Below are positions 1-8,502 of a stretch of 15,245 nucleotides of DNA, one piece after another. The position numbers and the translations under genes were made by a program. The stretch's first letter is position 1. Each line of letters starts with the position of its first letter. The notes under the pieces were generated by a model, which worked only from the letters and a program-made list of their open reading frames with translations, did not search any database and was not told the DNA's origin. Source of the stretch: MGBC114844 sp910585855 (GTDB lineage Bacteria > Bacillota > Clostridia > Lachnospirales > Lachnospiraceae); assembly GCA_965646165.1 (NCBI GenBank), contig CBFFYP010000093.1:1-15245 (forward strand). Reading direction: 5' to 3'.

Positions 1-969
1 TATGGTACAGATTCCCGGATGATTGCCAGAAGTATCAAAGACCAGCCTGAAACAATGCTGGCAATAAAATACAATGAATTTACGGAAAGGGTAGACGAAT
101 ATTGGAATGGGACGCCGCCGGAAAGCACTGACGAGTTCTATGGAATTGCGCTTTTAGAGTCAAAGTTAGCTGAACTTGAAATGCAGGGAAAACAGAATAC
201 ATTTGCGTACACAAAGCTTTCCGATTCTTTAAAAAGACTGACTGCACTTGGTGAACCGAAATTTGCCAATATCCTGCTGTGGGAGAATTTGTTTGTCAAC
301 TGGGGCGAACATATGATGCAGTTCCTGTTGTTTATCCCGCTGACGTTTATCATTGCCCCGGTATTTGCCGTGGAACGGTCAACAGGTATGGATCATCTGA
401 TTTTAAGCTCCAGAAGTGGCAGACGGAAAATCGTCACAGCAAAGCTTCTCAGTATATTGGCTGCATCTGTTACTGTGACGCTGATCTATGTAGAAGCAAC
501 CTTTATTTTTGGATTTCTTCCACATGCCAGCCTGCATGGCTGGAACGCTGCAATCCAATCTGTTCCAACGTATGCAAAATCCATGTTTGGATTTCAGACG
601 TGGCAGCTTGCTGTGGTCGGAGCAGTATGGATTATTTTCACGGGGGCGGTTTACAGCCTTATCATTGGTTTTATTTCATCACAAATGAAAAGTCAGATGG
701 GTACGGCGGGAGTAAGTCTTGCCATTCTGTTTATTAACGTAGGTCTGGCGGCAATGGGTGATGCTGTCACACAAAGGTTTCAGCCTCTGATTGACTTTGG
801 ACTGGCGAACGTCACGCTGATAAAGGAAGTGTTTGGGGGATTTAAAAGGTTTCATGTGTTCGGCATGTGTGTCAGCTATCCAGTCATGGCGGTTTTCGTT
901 TTGGGCTTGACCGTTGCCCTTGCAGGTTTTGGAATTTACCGTGGACAAAAAAACAGAACTGTGATATAG
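1..969 (+). CDS. ABC-2 type transporter permease, 5' end outside window
   Basis: Membrane subunit of an ABC-2 type ABC transporter; the substrate cannot be told from sequence. The reading frame is open from base 1, so the first visible ATG (19) is probably internal and the gene begins upstream. Visible are 322 residues. The first 100 or so are hydrophilic and probably extracytoplasmic, following an N-terminal helix that lies off the window. After them come about five hydrophobic segments. The stretch VFAVERSTGMDHL followed by LSSRSGRRK, just after the first visible helix, is the typical ABC-2 membrane-to-cytosol motif (E..G....L.SS..GR). The protein ends in a short basic tail. Its ATPase partner must be encoded to the left. 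It is convergent with the minus-strand transporter permease and ends before a hairpin at 1006-1036. Family call is good; role unknown. Confidence 0.85.
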   Translation, partial: YGTDSRMIARSIKDQPETMLAIKYNEFTERVDEYWNGTPPESTDEFYGIALLESKLAELEMQGKQNTFAYTKLSDSLKRLTALGEPKFANILLWENLFVNWGEHMMQFLLFIPLTFIIAPVFAVERSTGMDHLILSSRSGRRKIVTAKLLSILAASVTVTLIYVEATFIFGFLPHASLHGWNAAIQSVPTYAKSMFGFQTWQLAVVGAVWIIFTGAVYSLIIGFISSQMKSQMGTAGVSLAILFINVGLAAMGDAVTQRFQPLIDFGLANVTLIKEVFGGFKRFHVFGMCVSYPVMAVFVLGLTVALAGFGIYRGQKNRTVI

Positions 970-1005
970 AAGGGAAAAAATTTTTTGTAATGTAATTCTA
1001 AAATG

Positions 1006-1036
1006 GGCATCTATTTGGAAGATACCAATAGATGCC
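1006..1036 (+). terminator. Hairpin terminator after the ABC-2 permease
   Basis: The ten-base arms GGCATCTATT and AATAGATGCC pair perfectly around an 11-base loop, followed by TTTATGCTTT. It lies 37 bases after the permease stop and could stop transcription from that side. The T-tract is interrupted, so the strength is uncertain. In reverse it could also serve the convergent gene ending at 1161. Confidence 0.5.
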
Positions 1037-1160
1037 TTTATGCTTTCATAAATAAAATCCTTTGTCAATCCCCCTGTGATGTAACGCCACTTTAAGTAGC
1101 TGTTATGTGCAGGCTGGATTGTGATCATTACTTTCCTTGGCGCAGAATACTGCGAGATGA
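1037..1160. other. Non-coding spacer between convergent permease genes
   Basis: No convincing gene. One minus-strand frame stays open through here (residues such as SAPRKVMITIQPAHNSYL). It has no start context and no family I can recognise, so at most it is a relic of another gene. Nothing else is seen. Confidence 0.4.
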
Positions 1161-3188
1161 TTAGACAGTTATAGCTTTTGAACGCAGCATAATAAAAATA
1201 ATTAACTGTAAAATAACTACCAATCCGCAAACGCCCCCAACTAACTCCATTGTTTTTCTAATGTAGATAACGCCAGATACAAGCATAATTCGATATGTTG
1301 TAAAAGCCCCAGTAGAGCAGCCAAGAATAGTAGGGATAAAATACACAAATAACATCTGCTTTGTAATTAGCATTTTGATTTTTCCCTTTGTCATTCCTAA
1401 TTTTTGCAGATTGTCATACACAATAGCGTCGTCCCATATCGTACTGATTATTTTTAATCCAATTACCATAATAGAAGATATAAACGCAACAAGAGCGATA
1501 AAAAGCAATAACATCAGATAGGTTGCAAAGGCTTCAAACTGTATAGTTGCGCTGCTCAATTTTGACAGCGGATATAACGCCCATATGCGGGCTATTCTTG
1601 TTTCGTTGCCCTCATAAGCCAGATATTCCGCACTGCTCCCAGTTTTCTCAAAGGTCGCACTATTGTGCCAGTTTGTAAAAATCTCGCCTTGATTATTCTC
1701 AATCACTGTTCTTAAAATATTTTCTTGAAAATTCAAAGTGCTTTCCCAATCCTTTACATTCAAAAGGTAAGACACGGCTTTGTATTCATTCCCAAGATTA
1801 GCAGAGATATTGTTATAATCCTCTGTATTCAAAATTAAGAATGAAGAAAAGAAAGAACGGGAATTAAACAAGCTGTCAGAACAGATAGGCTCATTTTGGG
1901 ATAGCTGAAATTCCTCTTTTGTTGTTGGATTGAAAATAAGGCTTCCGTTTCCACAAAAGGTGTTTAATTTATAATCCATTGTGCTGTCATAGTAAAATGT
2001 GTATGTTCCCTTTGGAACACTGATATTCATGGCAGAAACGGTATTGAAATCATCTGCACTCATAACCACGCGGGAACCCCAGTCCGTAGCTCCGTCTTTA
2101 TATGTGTTTTGAACGCCAAGTAAAAGGCAGTCGATACGGGCAATTTTTGTAATTACAGTATCACTCTCTGCGGCTAACATGAGAATTTGCTGTTCTGTTA
2201 TTTCTGGCTTGTCTGCGCTTGTGCTGATTGTGTAATCAAAAGGTTCATTGATTGCTACGTTGTAGCCATCTATAAAGCCCGCCGCTATAAATCCAATTCC
2301 AAAAACGGTAAAGAAAATTAAAATGGTTGCAACAAAAATTGACCTTGTATATTGCCGGATTTTCTGCTTCAACAGGTTAAAAAAGACAATATTTCTGTAA
2401 TATTTAGAAGGACTGTACCTTTTCAAAATATCACCTATGGAAGCAAGCTGTATAATCAGAATATAAATCCCCCATACGGCGGCTGCCATTCCAACAAAAG
2501 CAAGAAACGTATAAAACACGCCGCCTATATTCTGCAAAGTAAAAAACAGTACAATTCCAACAGGAACAAGCAGACACCCTATAATTAAGAAAAACAGATT
2601 GCCGTTTTTCGCTTCTTCATTCGTATCTGAGCTTTTTAGGATTTTCATAATATCTATTGTTTTGATATATTTTCGGTTAGCTGCCCTTAAAACGAACCAA
2701 GCAAAAATAGTGAATAAAAGGGCAATAGCCAGTCCAAACCAACCAATCGTAAAGGCTGTTTCCTGTGTTTTCAAGAACACATTGAGAAATGACCAGCTTA
2801 AAAAACTAAGTGGAACAGACAAAAGCAGCCCTATCAATGCAGCAATCTGAAACAGGATTGTAAACTCCTTTGTTATAATGCCTTGTACGCTCCGTCGGTC
2901 AATGCCAAGTGAGAGAAAAATACCTATTTCGCAGGATTTGTATTTAAGGAATATGCTGTCAGCATAAATTAGGAAAACAGTAATTCCTAATATAGAACCG
3001 AAAAACATGCCCTGTGAAATCGTCTGTGTAGAACCTCCGTCAATCAATACATTTGTCACCGTCGGGCTGTACTGCAATACCCCGTATGCACCAATCATGG
3101 TAACGGCAAACAGGACAGAGAAAAAGAAAAGACAATATTGCTTTCTTTCATTCTTGATTAGCTTGCGGCTGATTTCATTAAGCGTCAT
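1161..3188 (-). CDS. BceB-like FtsX-family ABC transporter permease
   Basis: Large permease of the FtsX/MacB superfamily with the layout of the BceB peptide-resistance type. There is one helix near residues 20-40, a group of helices to about residue 165, two more near 195-245 and one near 280-305. A soluble extracytoplasmic domain of roughly 220 residues follows, then three C-terminal helices. BceB proteins of about 650 residues with ten helices work with a BceA ATPase to protect target lipids from antimicrobial peptides; that role here is inferred from layout. The start chosen is the ATG at 3188 (MTLNEI), which has GGTGA five bases ahead and overlaps the ATPase gene by 11 bp. An ATG four codons earlier (3200) is possible but sits directly against its ribosome site. 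The two genes are clearly translationally coupled. The substrate is unknown. Confidence 0.88.
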   Translation of the reverse strand: MTLNEISRKLIKNERKQYCLFFFSVLFAVTMIGAYGVLQYSPTVTNVLIDGGSTQTISQGMFFGSILGITVFLIYADSIFLKYKSCEIGIFLSLGIDRRSVQGIITKEFTILFQIAALIGLLLSVPLSFLSWSFLNVFLKTQETAFTIGWFGLAIALLFTIFAWFVLRAANRKYIKTIDIMKILKSSDTNEEAKNGNLFFLIIGCLLVPVGIVLFFTLQNIGGVFYTFLAFVGMAAAVWGIYILIIQLASIGDILKRYSPSKYYRNIVFFNLLKQKIRQYTRSIFVATILIFFTVFGIGFIAAGFIDGYNVAINEPFDYTISTSADKPEITEQQILMLAAESDTVITKIARIDCLLLGVQNTYKDGATDWGSRVVMSADDFNTVSAMNISVPKGTYTFYYDSTMDYKLNTFCGNGSLIFNPTTKEEFQLSQNEPICSDSLFNSRSFFSSFLILNTEDYNNISANLGNEYKAVSYLLNVKDWESTLNFQENILRTVIENNQGEIFTNWHNSATFEKTGSSAEYLAYEGNETRIARIWALYPLSKLSSATIQFEAFATYLMLLLFIALVAFISSIMVIGLKIISTIWDDAIVYDNLQKLGMTKGKIKMLITKQMLFVYFIPTILGCSTGAFTTYRIMLVSGVIYIRKTMELVGGVCGLVVILQLIIFIMLRSKAITV

Positions 3189-3930
3189 ATTCTTCACCAT
3201 TCACCTTTCGCATAAAATCAAGCAGTTCATCTAAAAACTCTTTGGGCTGCCCCCGGCTCAGCAATTCGCCAAATACAATGCCATCACGCAGCGCAATCAC
3301 CTTATCGGCATAAGAGGCGGCGAAAGCGTCATGTGTTACCATGAATATCGTAGCCCCTATTTTTTCTTTTGTGTCCAAAAATGCGCCAATGACTGCCGCA
3401 CTGGATTTTGTATCAAGATTTCCCGTAGGCTCGTCAGCAAGGATAATAGAGGGGTTATTTGACAATGCCCTTGCAATGGAAGCCCTTTGCTTTTGTCCGC
3501 CGGAAACTTCGGCGGGATATTTTTTCGCAATATCCTCAATATGAAACATGGAGAGTAGATTGTCTGTGTTTTTCTCCATTTTCTTTTGCGATTTCCCGGC
3601 AATAATCTGTGGCAGAAATATATTTTCCTGTATTGTCAGTCCATTCAGCAGCATAAAATCTTGAAAGACAAAACCAAGTTTATGCTGCCTTATTTCTGCA
3701 AGGGCTGTTTCATTTTCTGTAAGTATGTCCTGTCCGTCCAAAAGAACTTTTCCGCTGTCGGCTGTAATAAAGCCGGATAAACAGTTCAGCAGAGTTGTTT
3801 TGCCGCTGCCAGACGGTCCCATAACAGCAACAAAGGAACCGTCGGGAATAGTAGCGGTAACGCCTTTCAAAACAGGGTAGCTGATACCTTTTGAGTTGTA
3901 AGTTTTTGTAACTTCTTTGATTTCTAACAT
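3178..3930 (-). CDS. ABC transporter ATP-binding protein (MacB/BceA/LolD type)
   Basis: Cytoplasmic ATPase of 250 residues that powers the adjacent FtsX-type permease. All motifs are intact: Walker A GPSGSGKT at 38-45, Q-loop FQD with Q90, signature VSGGQKQR at 142-149, Walker B IILADEP at 162-168, D-loop NLD and the switch histidine in VTHD (H200). The length and the pattern around GFVFQDFMLLNGLT are typical of the LolD/MacB/BceA subgroup. A ribosome site AAAGGTGA precedes the ATG with about six bases between. The gene is followed by and overlaps the permease gene. It lies downstream of a two-component system on the same strand, from which it is separated by a terminator and a 220-bp hairpin-rich spacer. 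BceA-like function is an inference from its partner. Confidence 0.93.
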   Translation of the reverse strand: MLEIKEVTKTYNSKGISYPVLKGVTATIPDGSFVAVMGPSGSGKTTLLNCLSGFITADSGKVLLDGQDILTENETALAEIRQHKLGFVFQDFMLLNGLTIQENIFLPQIIAGKSQKKMEKNTDNLLSMFHIEDIAKKYPAEVSGGQKQRASIARALSNNPSIILADEPTGNLDTKSSAAVIGAFLDTKEKIGATIFMVTHDAFAASYADKVIALRDGIVFGELLSRGQPKEFLDELLDFMRKVNGEEYDA

Positions 3931-3949
3931 GTTCTATCACCTTTCTTGT

Positions 3950-4170
3950 TTATTCCCGCAAGCAACGAGCTAGGCGGACATGCCGGCATGTCCATCTGGC
4001 GACTGCTGCGAGGGTCAAATCCCTGGGGATTTGACCGTCCTGTGCCTACAAAGAGATACTAACGGCTAATTTTCAAATATTTATCAAATCGTGCAGGGAA
4101 GATTTTCCCTGCGCACCGCACGATCCGTGCGCTGCTCTGGCGGCATATTTCATCTGCACGGGTCTGTGCA
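3950..4170 (-). promoter_or_regulatory. GC-rich leader with stacked inverted repeats before the ABC genes
   Basis: This spacer between the kinase terminator and the ATPase gene holds several perfect dyads: GGACATGCC/GGCATGTCC with no loop (3976-3993), GGTCAAATCCC/GGGATTTGACC with a two-base loop (4013-4036), GCAGGGAA/TTCCCTGC with a four-base loop (4093-4112) nested in ATCGTGC/GCACGAT (4088-4124), and GCGCAC/GTGCGC (4111-4132), which competes with the latter. TGCAC/GTGCA follows at 4155-4170. None has a T-tract on the minus strand. Possible roles are a structured mRNA leader, operators, or a relic of a transfer origin or element end. No clear promoter hexamers are visible. Repeats are certain, function unknown. 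Confidence 0.5.
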
Positions 4171-4171
4171 T

Positions 4172-4204
4172 AAAGAAAACTCCCCGCAAGAAAGCAAGGA
4201 GTTT
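4172..4204 (-). terminator. Intrinsic terminator after the histidine kinase gene
   Basis: Read on the minus strand, AAACTCC pairs with GGAGTTT across a 14-base loop and runs into TTTTCTTT. It begins 13 bases after the kinase stop codon. It should end the regulator-kinase transcript, so the downstream transporter genes need readthrough or their own promoter. Confidence 0.7.
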
Positions 4205-4216
4205 GTAATACGCTGA

Positions 4217-5383
4217 TTATTCGTCCATTCCAAAGGCAACGGTTATACTGGCACCGCCCGTAGGCAGATTAGATAAAGTAATCGTTCCGCTATGCCGTTC
4301 ACAAAGTATTTTGCAGATATTAAGCCCAAGTCCGAAATGACCGCTGCTATCTTTTCTTTCGGTTGTATAAAAGGGGTTCGTAGCATATTTCAGAACGGTT
4401 TCATTAAATCCCATTCCATTATCAGCGACGTTGATTATAAAGCTATTGTCTATCGTACAGCATTTCATGTAAATCGAACTTCGGGCAAAGCGTATTGCGT
4501 TTGATAACAGATTTTCAACGACTTGCAGCACAATTTCCGGGCATATATAAATCGTTCCCGTCGTGATTTCATTGGAAAATGTAAGCTGCTTGTTGCTGCA
4601 TATAATTTTTGCAGTATCTTTTAGCTGCATGACAAAACAGGAAGTCTGCACAAATTGCTTTTTGATTTCAATATCCTCTAAACACTGTAAATCATTCATA
4701 GTAGAAACATAGATTTTCAGACGGTCAACCTGTCCTGCCATAGATGTATATATCTCTTTCAAGTCGTCTATTGTCAGTTTTCCGTCTGGCGTGTATTTCT
4801 GCAATATCCCTAAATGCCCCTCTAATACTGTCAGCGGTGTTCTAAGGTCATGGGAAAATGCTGCATTAAGCCTTTTCCTATCTTCCATTTGCCGCCACAT
4901 TTCCCGATTATTGGTTTCAAGTGCAGAACGCATTTTTTCAAAAGCAATACAGAGCTGTCCCATTTCATCATTTTTGTCGTAATGGATATGAAAGTCCAAA
5001 TCTTTCTCTGCTATCTTTGCGGCAGAAGAAGAAAGAAAAGATAACGGGATTTTCATTTTGGTACGGTAGAAAATGATACTTGCTGTAAACAGGCAGATAA
5101 AGTATGTGACAGGGGGTAACAGCCAAAGAAGCAATTCGCAAAGCTGCATAAGGCGGCTATCCTGTGTTGACAAGATATATGTTGAGTTGGTACCCCATAC
5201 CTTTATTCCGTTAAAACCCTCTACAATATCCGAATATCGAAATGCAATGGCATATTGCCCGTTTTGCAACAAGGTTCTTTCCACTTCAATTACCAACATA
5301 GCCACAATCAGAAATGTTGTCGTAAGCAATAAAAGTGTCGCCAAAACAGGCATGTTGCGAAAACGGCATTTTATTTTTGCCAT
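4217..5383 (-). CDS. Sensor histidine kinase with HAMP domain
   Basis: Membrane-bound histidine kinase of 388 residues, partner of the OmpR-type regulator with which it overlaps by 13 bp. Two helices near residues 13-32 and 83-106 flank a short extracytoplasmic sensor of about 50 residues. A HAMP linker follows (about 107-160). The HisKA domain carries the phospho-acceptor H178 in FSHDLRTPL. The ATPase domain has the N box NLLSNA (291-296), G1 DNGMGF (321-326) and G2 GHFGLGL (348-354). The sensor loop is too long, and the HAMP linker out of place, for the BceS intramembrane-sensing class that usually accompanies BceAB transporters. It looks more like the VanS/VncS class. The likely stimulus is an envelope or peptide signal, inferred from the adjacent transporter only. 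Confidence 0.93.
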   Translation of the reverse strand: MAKIKCRFRNMPVLATLLLLTTTFLIVAMLVIEVERTLLQNGQYAIAFRYSDIVEGFNGIKVWGTNSTYILSTQDSRLMQLCELLLWLLPPVTYFICLFTASIIFYRTKMKIPLSFLSSSAAKIAEKDLDFHIHYDKNDEMGQLCIAFEKMRSALETNNREMWRQMEDRKRLNAAFSHDLRTPLTVLEGHLGILQKYTPDGKLTIDDLKEIYTSMAGQVDRLKIYVSTMNDLQCLEDIEIKKQFVQTSCFVMQLKDTAKIICSNKQLTFSNEITTGTIYICPEIVLQVVENLLSNAIRFARSSIYMKCCTIDNSFIINVADNGMGFNETVLKYATNPFYTTERKDSSGHFGLGLNICKILCERHSGTITLSNLPTGGASITVAFGMDE

Positions 5384-6045
5384 TTATAGCCTACCCCCCA
5401 TACGGTTTCTATATATTGCTTTGCATGGGCGGCAGCAAATTTAGCGCGGATTTTTCGAATGTGTTCTGCGACGACAGAATTATTGCCAAGTCCATCTATT
5501 CCCCATGCGGCTTCATAAAGTCGTTCTTTATCAAAGACTTGCCCTGGGTTTTGAGAAAGGACGTCAATAATATCAAACTCTTTTTTCAGCAAAGGGATTT
5601 CTTTCCCGTTAAAATACACCGCCCGTTCCGCATAATCAATCGCAAAAGAATGATCGAAGAAAACTTTTGATTTGTTCTTACCTCGCTTTTCCCGGCGTAA
5701 ATGAGCCGAAACACGCGCACCCAGTTCATCAATAGAAAAAGGCTTTACAATATAATCATCTCCACCAACACGAAAGCCCTTAATTTTATCGCTATCTTCA
5801 ATATTAGCAGTTAAAAACAAAATGGGGCATGAAACAAAGTCTCGTATGCTTTTACAAAGTGAAAGTCCGTCAATATCTGGCATATTTATATCCAGTAAAA
5901 TAATATCCGGCTTTCCGGCTAATTTCTGCAATGCTTCCTGTCCTCCTGCTGCGGTAATCACTTCATAACCGTCAAGCAGAAAGTAGCGCCTAAGCATACT
6001 CAAAACTTCCTGTTCGTCGTCTACTATCAAAATTTTTTGAGCCAT
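5371..6045 (-). CDS. OmpR/PhoB-family response regulator
   Basis: DNA-binding response regulator of 224 residues. The receiver domain (1-118) has the acidic pair D9/D10, phospho-acceptor D52 in LLDINMPD, T79 and K101 in VKPF. A winged-helix output domain (about 125-222) ends with the usual ETVWGVGYKW. The start is the ATG at 6045 (MAQKIL) because GGAGG lies eight bases ahead; a longer frame starting at 6087 adds 14 unlikely residues. Its stop codon lies inside the start of the kinase gene, so the two are translated together. A plausible promoter at 6112-6140 and TTATCAG repeats lie upstream. Expected targets are its own promoter and the transporter genes downstream, but that is inference. Confidence 0.94.
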   Translation of the reverse strand: MAQKILIVDDEQEVLSMLRRYFLLDGYEVITAAGGQEALQKLAGKPDIILLDINMPDIDGLSLCKSIRDFVSCPILFLTANIEDSDKIKGFRVGGDDYIVKPFSIDELGARVSAHLRREKRGKNKSKVFFDHSFAIDYAERAVYFNGKEIPLLKKEFDIIDVLSQNPGQVFDKERLYEAAWGIDGLGNNSVVAEHIRKIRAKFAAAHAKQYIETVWGVGYKWQK

Positions 6046-6111
6046 ATCAGTACCTCCAGTTATCAGATAAAGTATGTTACTATTCATTCAAATTCTTATA
6101 TTATCAGTATA

Positions 6112-6140
6112 AGTGTACTCGGACAGCCGAATAATAGCAA
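6112..6140 (-). promoter_or_regulatory. Candidate promoter of the OmpR-type regulator-kinase operon
   Basis: On the minus strand, TTGCTA (6140-6135) and TACACT (6117-6112) are 17 bp apart, each matching four of six SigA consensus bases. A small dyad, TCGG-ACAG-CCGA (6119-6130), sits within the spacer, a usual place for an operator. The direct repeat TTATCAG occurs at 6101-6107, near the expected start of transcription, and at 6060-6066. Confidence 0.45.
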
Positions 6141-6294
6141 GTACTTAATTGTGAATTATCTGAGCTTGGCTGTTGGGGGTTTATGAAAAATTGAAAATTT
6201 CCGTGTGGCTGATATATTTCATACGGTTATTACATAGAAATGTCCATTCGTAGCATTGACAAAATTTTATCTTTGTTTTTGTCGATATATACGA

Positions 6295-6300
6295 TATACT
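6295..6300 (+). promoter_or_regulatory. Possible -10 element for the LytTR regulator operon
   Basis: TATACT lies 21 bases before the LytTR regulator start. There is no good -35 at the right distance: a perfect TTGACA at 6256-6261 is 33 bp away, too far for simple use. The repeat CGATATA occurs at 6283 and 6292. A weak core promoter relying on an activator would fit a LytTR-controlled operon, but the call is tentative. Confidence 0.3.
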
Positions 6301-6320
6301 CATATAAGGCAGGTGATAAA

Positions 6321-7037
6321 ATGCTTTCAATAGCGGTATGTGATGATGAAGTCATAGAATGTTGCAACATGGCAAAAAGAATTAGAAATGTTATGGAAGA
6401 AATGAAAATACCATGCATTATCCGCCAGTTTCGAAACGGAGGGGAATTGCTGCAGGCACTGGAAAGTTTCGATATTGTTTTTCTTGATATTATTATGCAG
6501 GAATTTGATGGGATGAGGACAGCACAGATCTTTCGGAAAAGAGCATTTGATAAGATACTCATTTTTATATCTTCCAGCAGAGAGTATGTGTTTGAAGCGT
6601 ATGATGTGGAGGCGTTCCAATATCTTCTGAAACCTGTGGATGAAATGAAGCTGAGAAGGGTACTGCAAAGAGCCGTTCTGAAAACAGAAAGACGTTCACA
6701 GGAATTTATCATTGTCAGCAGGGAAAGGCAGAAAAAGAAACTGTTTCTTGATGATATATACTATTTTGAGATAAAGGGGAGAGTGGTTGATGCCCATGGT
6801 TCGGAAGGTATTTTTACATATTATGAGCAGATTGGAGAGTTGGAAAATAAACTGGGGAACAAAGGTTTTTTCAGATGCCATAAAAGCTATCTGATAAATC
6901 TGAAATATGTTGATGGGTATAACAGGCAGGAAGCGATTCTGGAAAACGGGGAGAAAATTGTGATCGCAAAGAGAAGATATGATAAGTTTGTCTGGGAGGT
7001 GCTTAAAATTATGCGGGGAAATGGAGGAATTTTATGA
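6321..7037 (+). CDS. LytTR-family response regulator (AgrA-like)
   Basis: Response regulator of 238 residues. The receiver domain has D8/D9, phospho-acceptor D56 in FLDIIM and K104 in LLKPVD. A LytTR DNA-binding domain (about 130-235) has the family hallmark FFRCHKSYLINL and the C-terminal run of basic residues. LytTR regulators such as AgrA bind paired direct repeats and often control peptide signalling, bacteriocin or surface genes. The start is the ATG at 6321 because AGGTGA sits five bases before it; a frame opening at 6240 would add 27 residues without a ribosome site. The TGA stop overlaps the kinase ATG in ATGA, so the pair is an operon. It points away from the OmpR-type system across a shared 275-bp region. 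Confidence 0.93.
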   Translation: MLSIAVCDDEVIECCNMAKRIRNVMEEMKIPCIIRQFRNGGELLQALESFDIVFLDIIMQEFDGMRTAQIFRKRAFDKILIFISSSREYVFEAYDVEAFQYLLKPVDEMKLRRVLQRAVLKTERRSQEFIIVSRERQKKKLFLDDIYYFEIKGRVVDAHGSEGIFTYYEQIGELENKLGNKGFFRCHKSYLINLKYVDGYNRQEAILENGEKIVIAKRRYDKFVWEVLKIMRGNGGIL

Positions 7038-8413
7038 AACAGTTCTTAGACTGTGCCGATATTTTAATTATGGCGTTATGCTATCTGGGGTATTTATGTG
7101 CAGCAGATAAATTTTGTAAAAAATTTTTGGGGGCTTCTAGAAAGAATGAGCTATTGTTTTTATTTTGTTCTTTTTGTGGCTGTCTGCTTATGAATATTGC
7201 GGGCAGGAGGTATGCTGTTCTATACATTTTTTCGCTGGTGCTGAATCTCGTATTCTTTATGGTGCTGGTGCTGTTGTTATTTCAGTCAGACAAGGAGAAA
7301 AGGATTCTTGTTGCTTCTATGTTGATGATGAGTATAAGGCTGGTGGGAAATTTCTTTGATTCTTTTTTGTCATGTTTGGTACTGCTTTTCCGGTACACGG
7401 TTAAAAAAATTCCAGATCCGGTTTTGACAGGATGGGAAACCACGTTGATCAGTTGCATCGGCTACTGCTTTGTAATATTTGCTGTATGTTGGATGACTAA
7501 GAATCTTGAGCCTGTTTTCTGTGGCAGGCGGGGAAAGTGGTATACCATATTGGCTGTTCCATTGATTATGATTATTATCATGTTTGATGTGGCAGGCTGG
7601 TGTGCGGGTAAAGGTATTATGGTCAGGAGTGGGGGCGGTATGGGATTATATTATGACCAGATTTTCAGCCATGTTGGTTTCTTGGTTTTGGCAATTCTTT
7701 CCATGGCTGCAGCAGGATTTTATGTATTTGGGATGAATCAAATTTATCTGGAGCAGGAAAAAAGCAGCCGGTATCATTCACAGATTGCGGTTTACAAAAT
7801 GCTGACAGAACAGTACAGGCAATCGGAACGGCTACGGCATGATATGAAGAACCATATCATTGTTCTGTCGGCGTTGTCACGGAATAAGGAATGGGAGAAG
7901 ATGGATGATTATCTGAAAAATATGGGGAGCATTGCCTTGGATACTGGTGGGGATATGACGGGGAATAAGGCGATGGATGCACTGCTTTACCAGAAGAGAA
8001 AGCAGGCGGAAGAAAAAAATATCAAATGGGAATGTGATGTACAGATGCCGAAGGAATGTTACATCAATGAGTTTGACCTATGCGTATTATTTGGAAATAT
8101 ACTGGATAATGCATTGGAAGCGTGTGAACGGCTGAAGTGTGGAGAATATAGTTTCATTCATATTCAGGCGAGAAACGTTAAAAAATGTTTTCTGCTTGAG
8201 GTAAAAAACAGTATGGACAGAACAGAAAAGTATGAAGAAGGGTTTACAAATAAAGATTATTCGCAGGAGCATGGAATAGGTTTGCTGAATGTAGGCGATG
8301 TGGTGAATAAATATAACGGGGTAGTGAATACGGAAGCTGGAAACGGTATCTTTGGAATCTCTATTTTAATGCCGTTTCCTGATTCCACACATGACATCAA
8401 AACGGCTGTTTGA
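7034..8413 (+). CDS. AgrC-like sensor kinase with GHKL ATPase domain
   Basis: Membrane histidine kinase of 459 residues, partner of the LytTR regulator. The first 235 residues contain about six hydrophobic helices, the size and form of an AgrC-type peptide-sensing domain. After a linker comes the phospho-acceptor motif RHDMKNH (H269). The GHKL domain follows with FGNILDNALEAC (353-364) and the G box HGIGLLN (413-419). GGAGG lies before the ATG. AgrC-type kinases usually detect a cyclic peptide, but no agrD-like precursor or agrB-like protease is present in the window, so the ligand is unknown or made elsewhere. The next gene on the strand is 90 bases away with no terminator between, so it may be in the same transcript. 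Confidence 0.92.
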   Translation: MKQFLDCADILIMALCYLGYLCAADKFCKKFLGASRKNELLFLFCSFCGCLLMNIAGRRYAVLYIFSLVLNLVFFMVLVLLLFQSDKEKRILVASMLMMSIRLVGNFFDSFLSCLVLLFRYTVKKIPDPVLTGWETTLISCIGYCFVIFAVCWMTKNLEPVFCGRRGKWYTILAVPLIMIIIMFDVAGWCAGKGIMVRSGGGMGLYYDQIFSHVGFLVLAILSMAAAGFYVFGMNQIYLEQEKSSRYHSQIAVYKMLTEQYRQSERLRHDMKNHIIVLSALSRNKEWEKMDDYLKNMGSIALDTGGDMTGNKAMDALLYQKRKQAEEKNIKWECDVQMPKECYINEFDLCVLFGNILDNALEACERLKCGEYSFIHIQARNVKKCFLLEVKNSMDRTEKYEEGFTNKDYSQEHGIGLLNVGDVVNKYNGVVNTEAGNGIFGISILMPFPDSTHDIKTAV

Positions 8414-8502
8414 AACGTAAATCTAATATCAAATATTCACATCTCCGAAAGAAGAATTAAGGGGGGTTATATATCTGAAAATGGAGATAAGGAGGATGCA
8501 TT

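Noticed and set aside
679..1230. 183-codon minus-strand frame over the end of the ABC-2 gene and the following spacer
   Set aside because: It overlaps the well-supported permease gene, has no recognisable domain, and contains a hairpin terminator; the part 1037-1160 looks mildly coding-like but matches no family I know.
6256..6300. TTGACA with TATACT as a normal promoter for the LytTR operon
   Set aside because: The 33-bp spacing is far outside the range for SigA promoters; only the -10 candidate was kept at low confidence.
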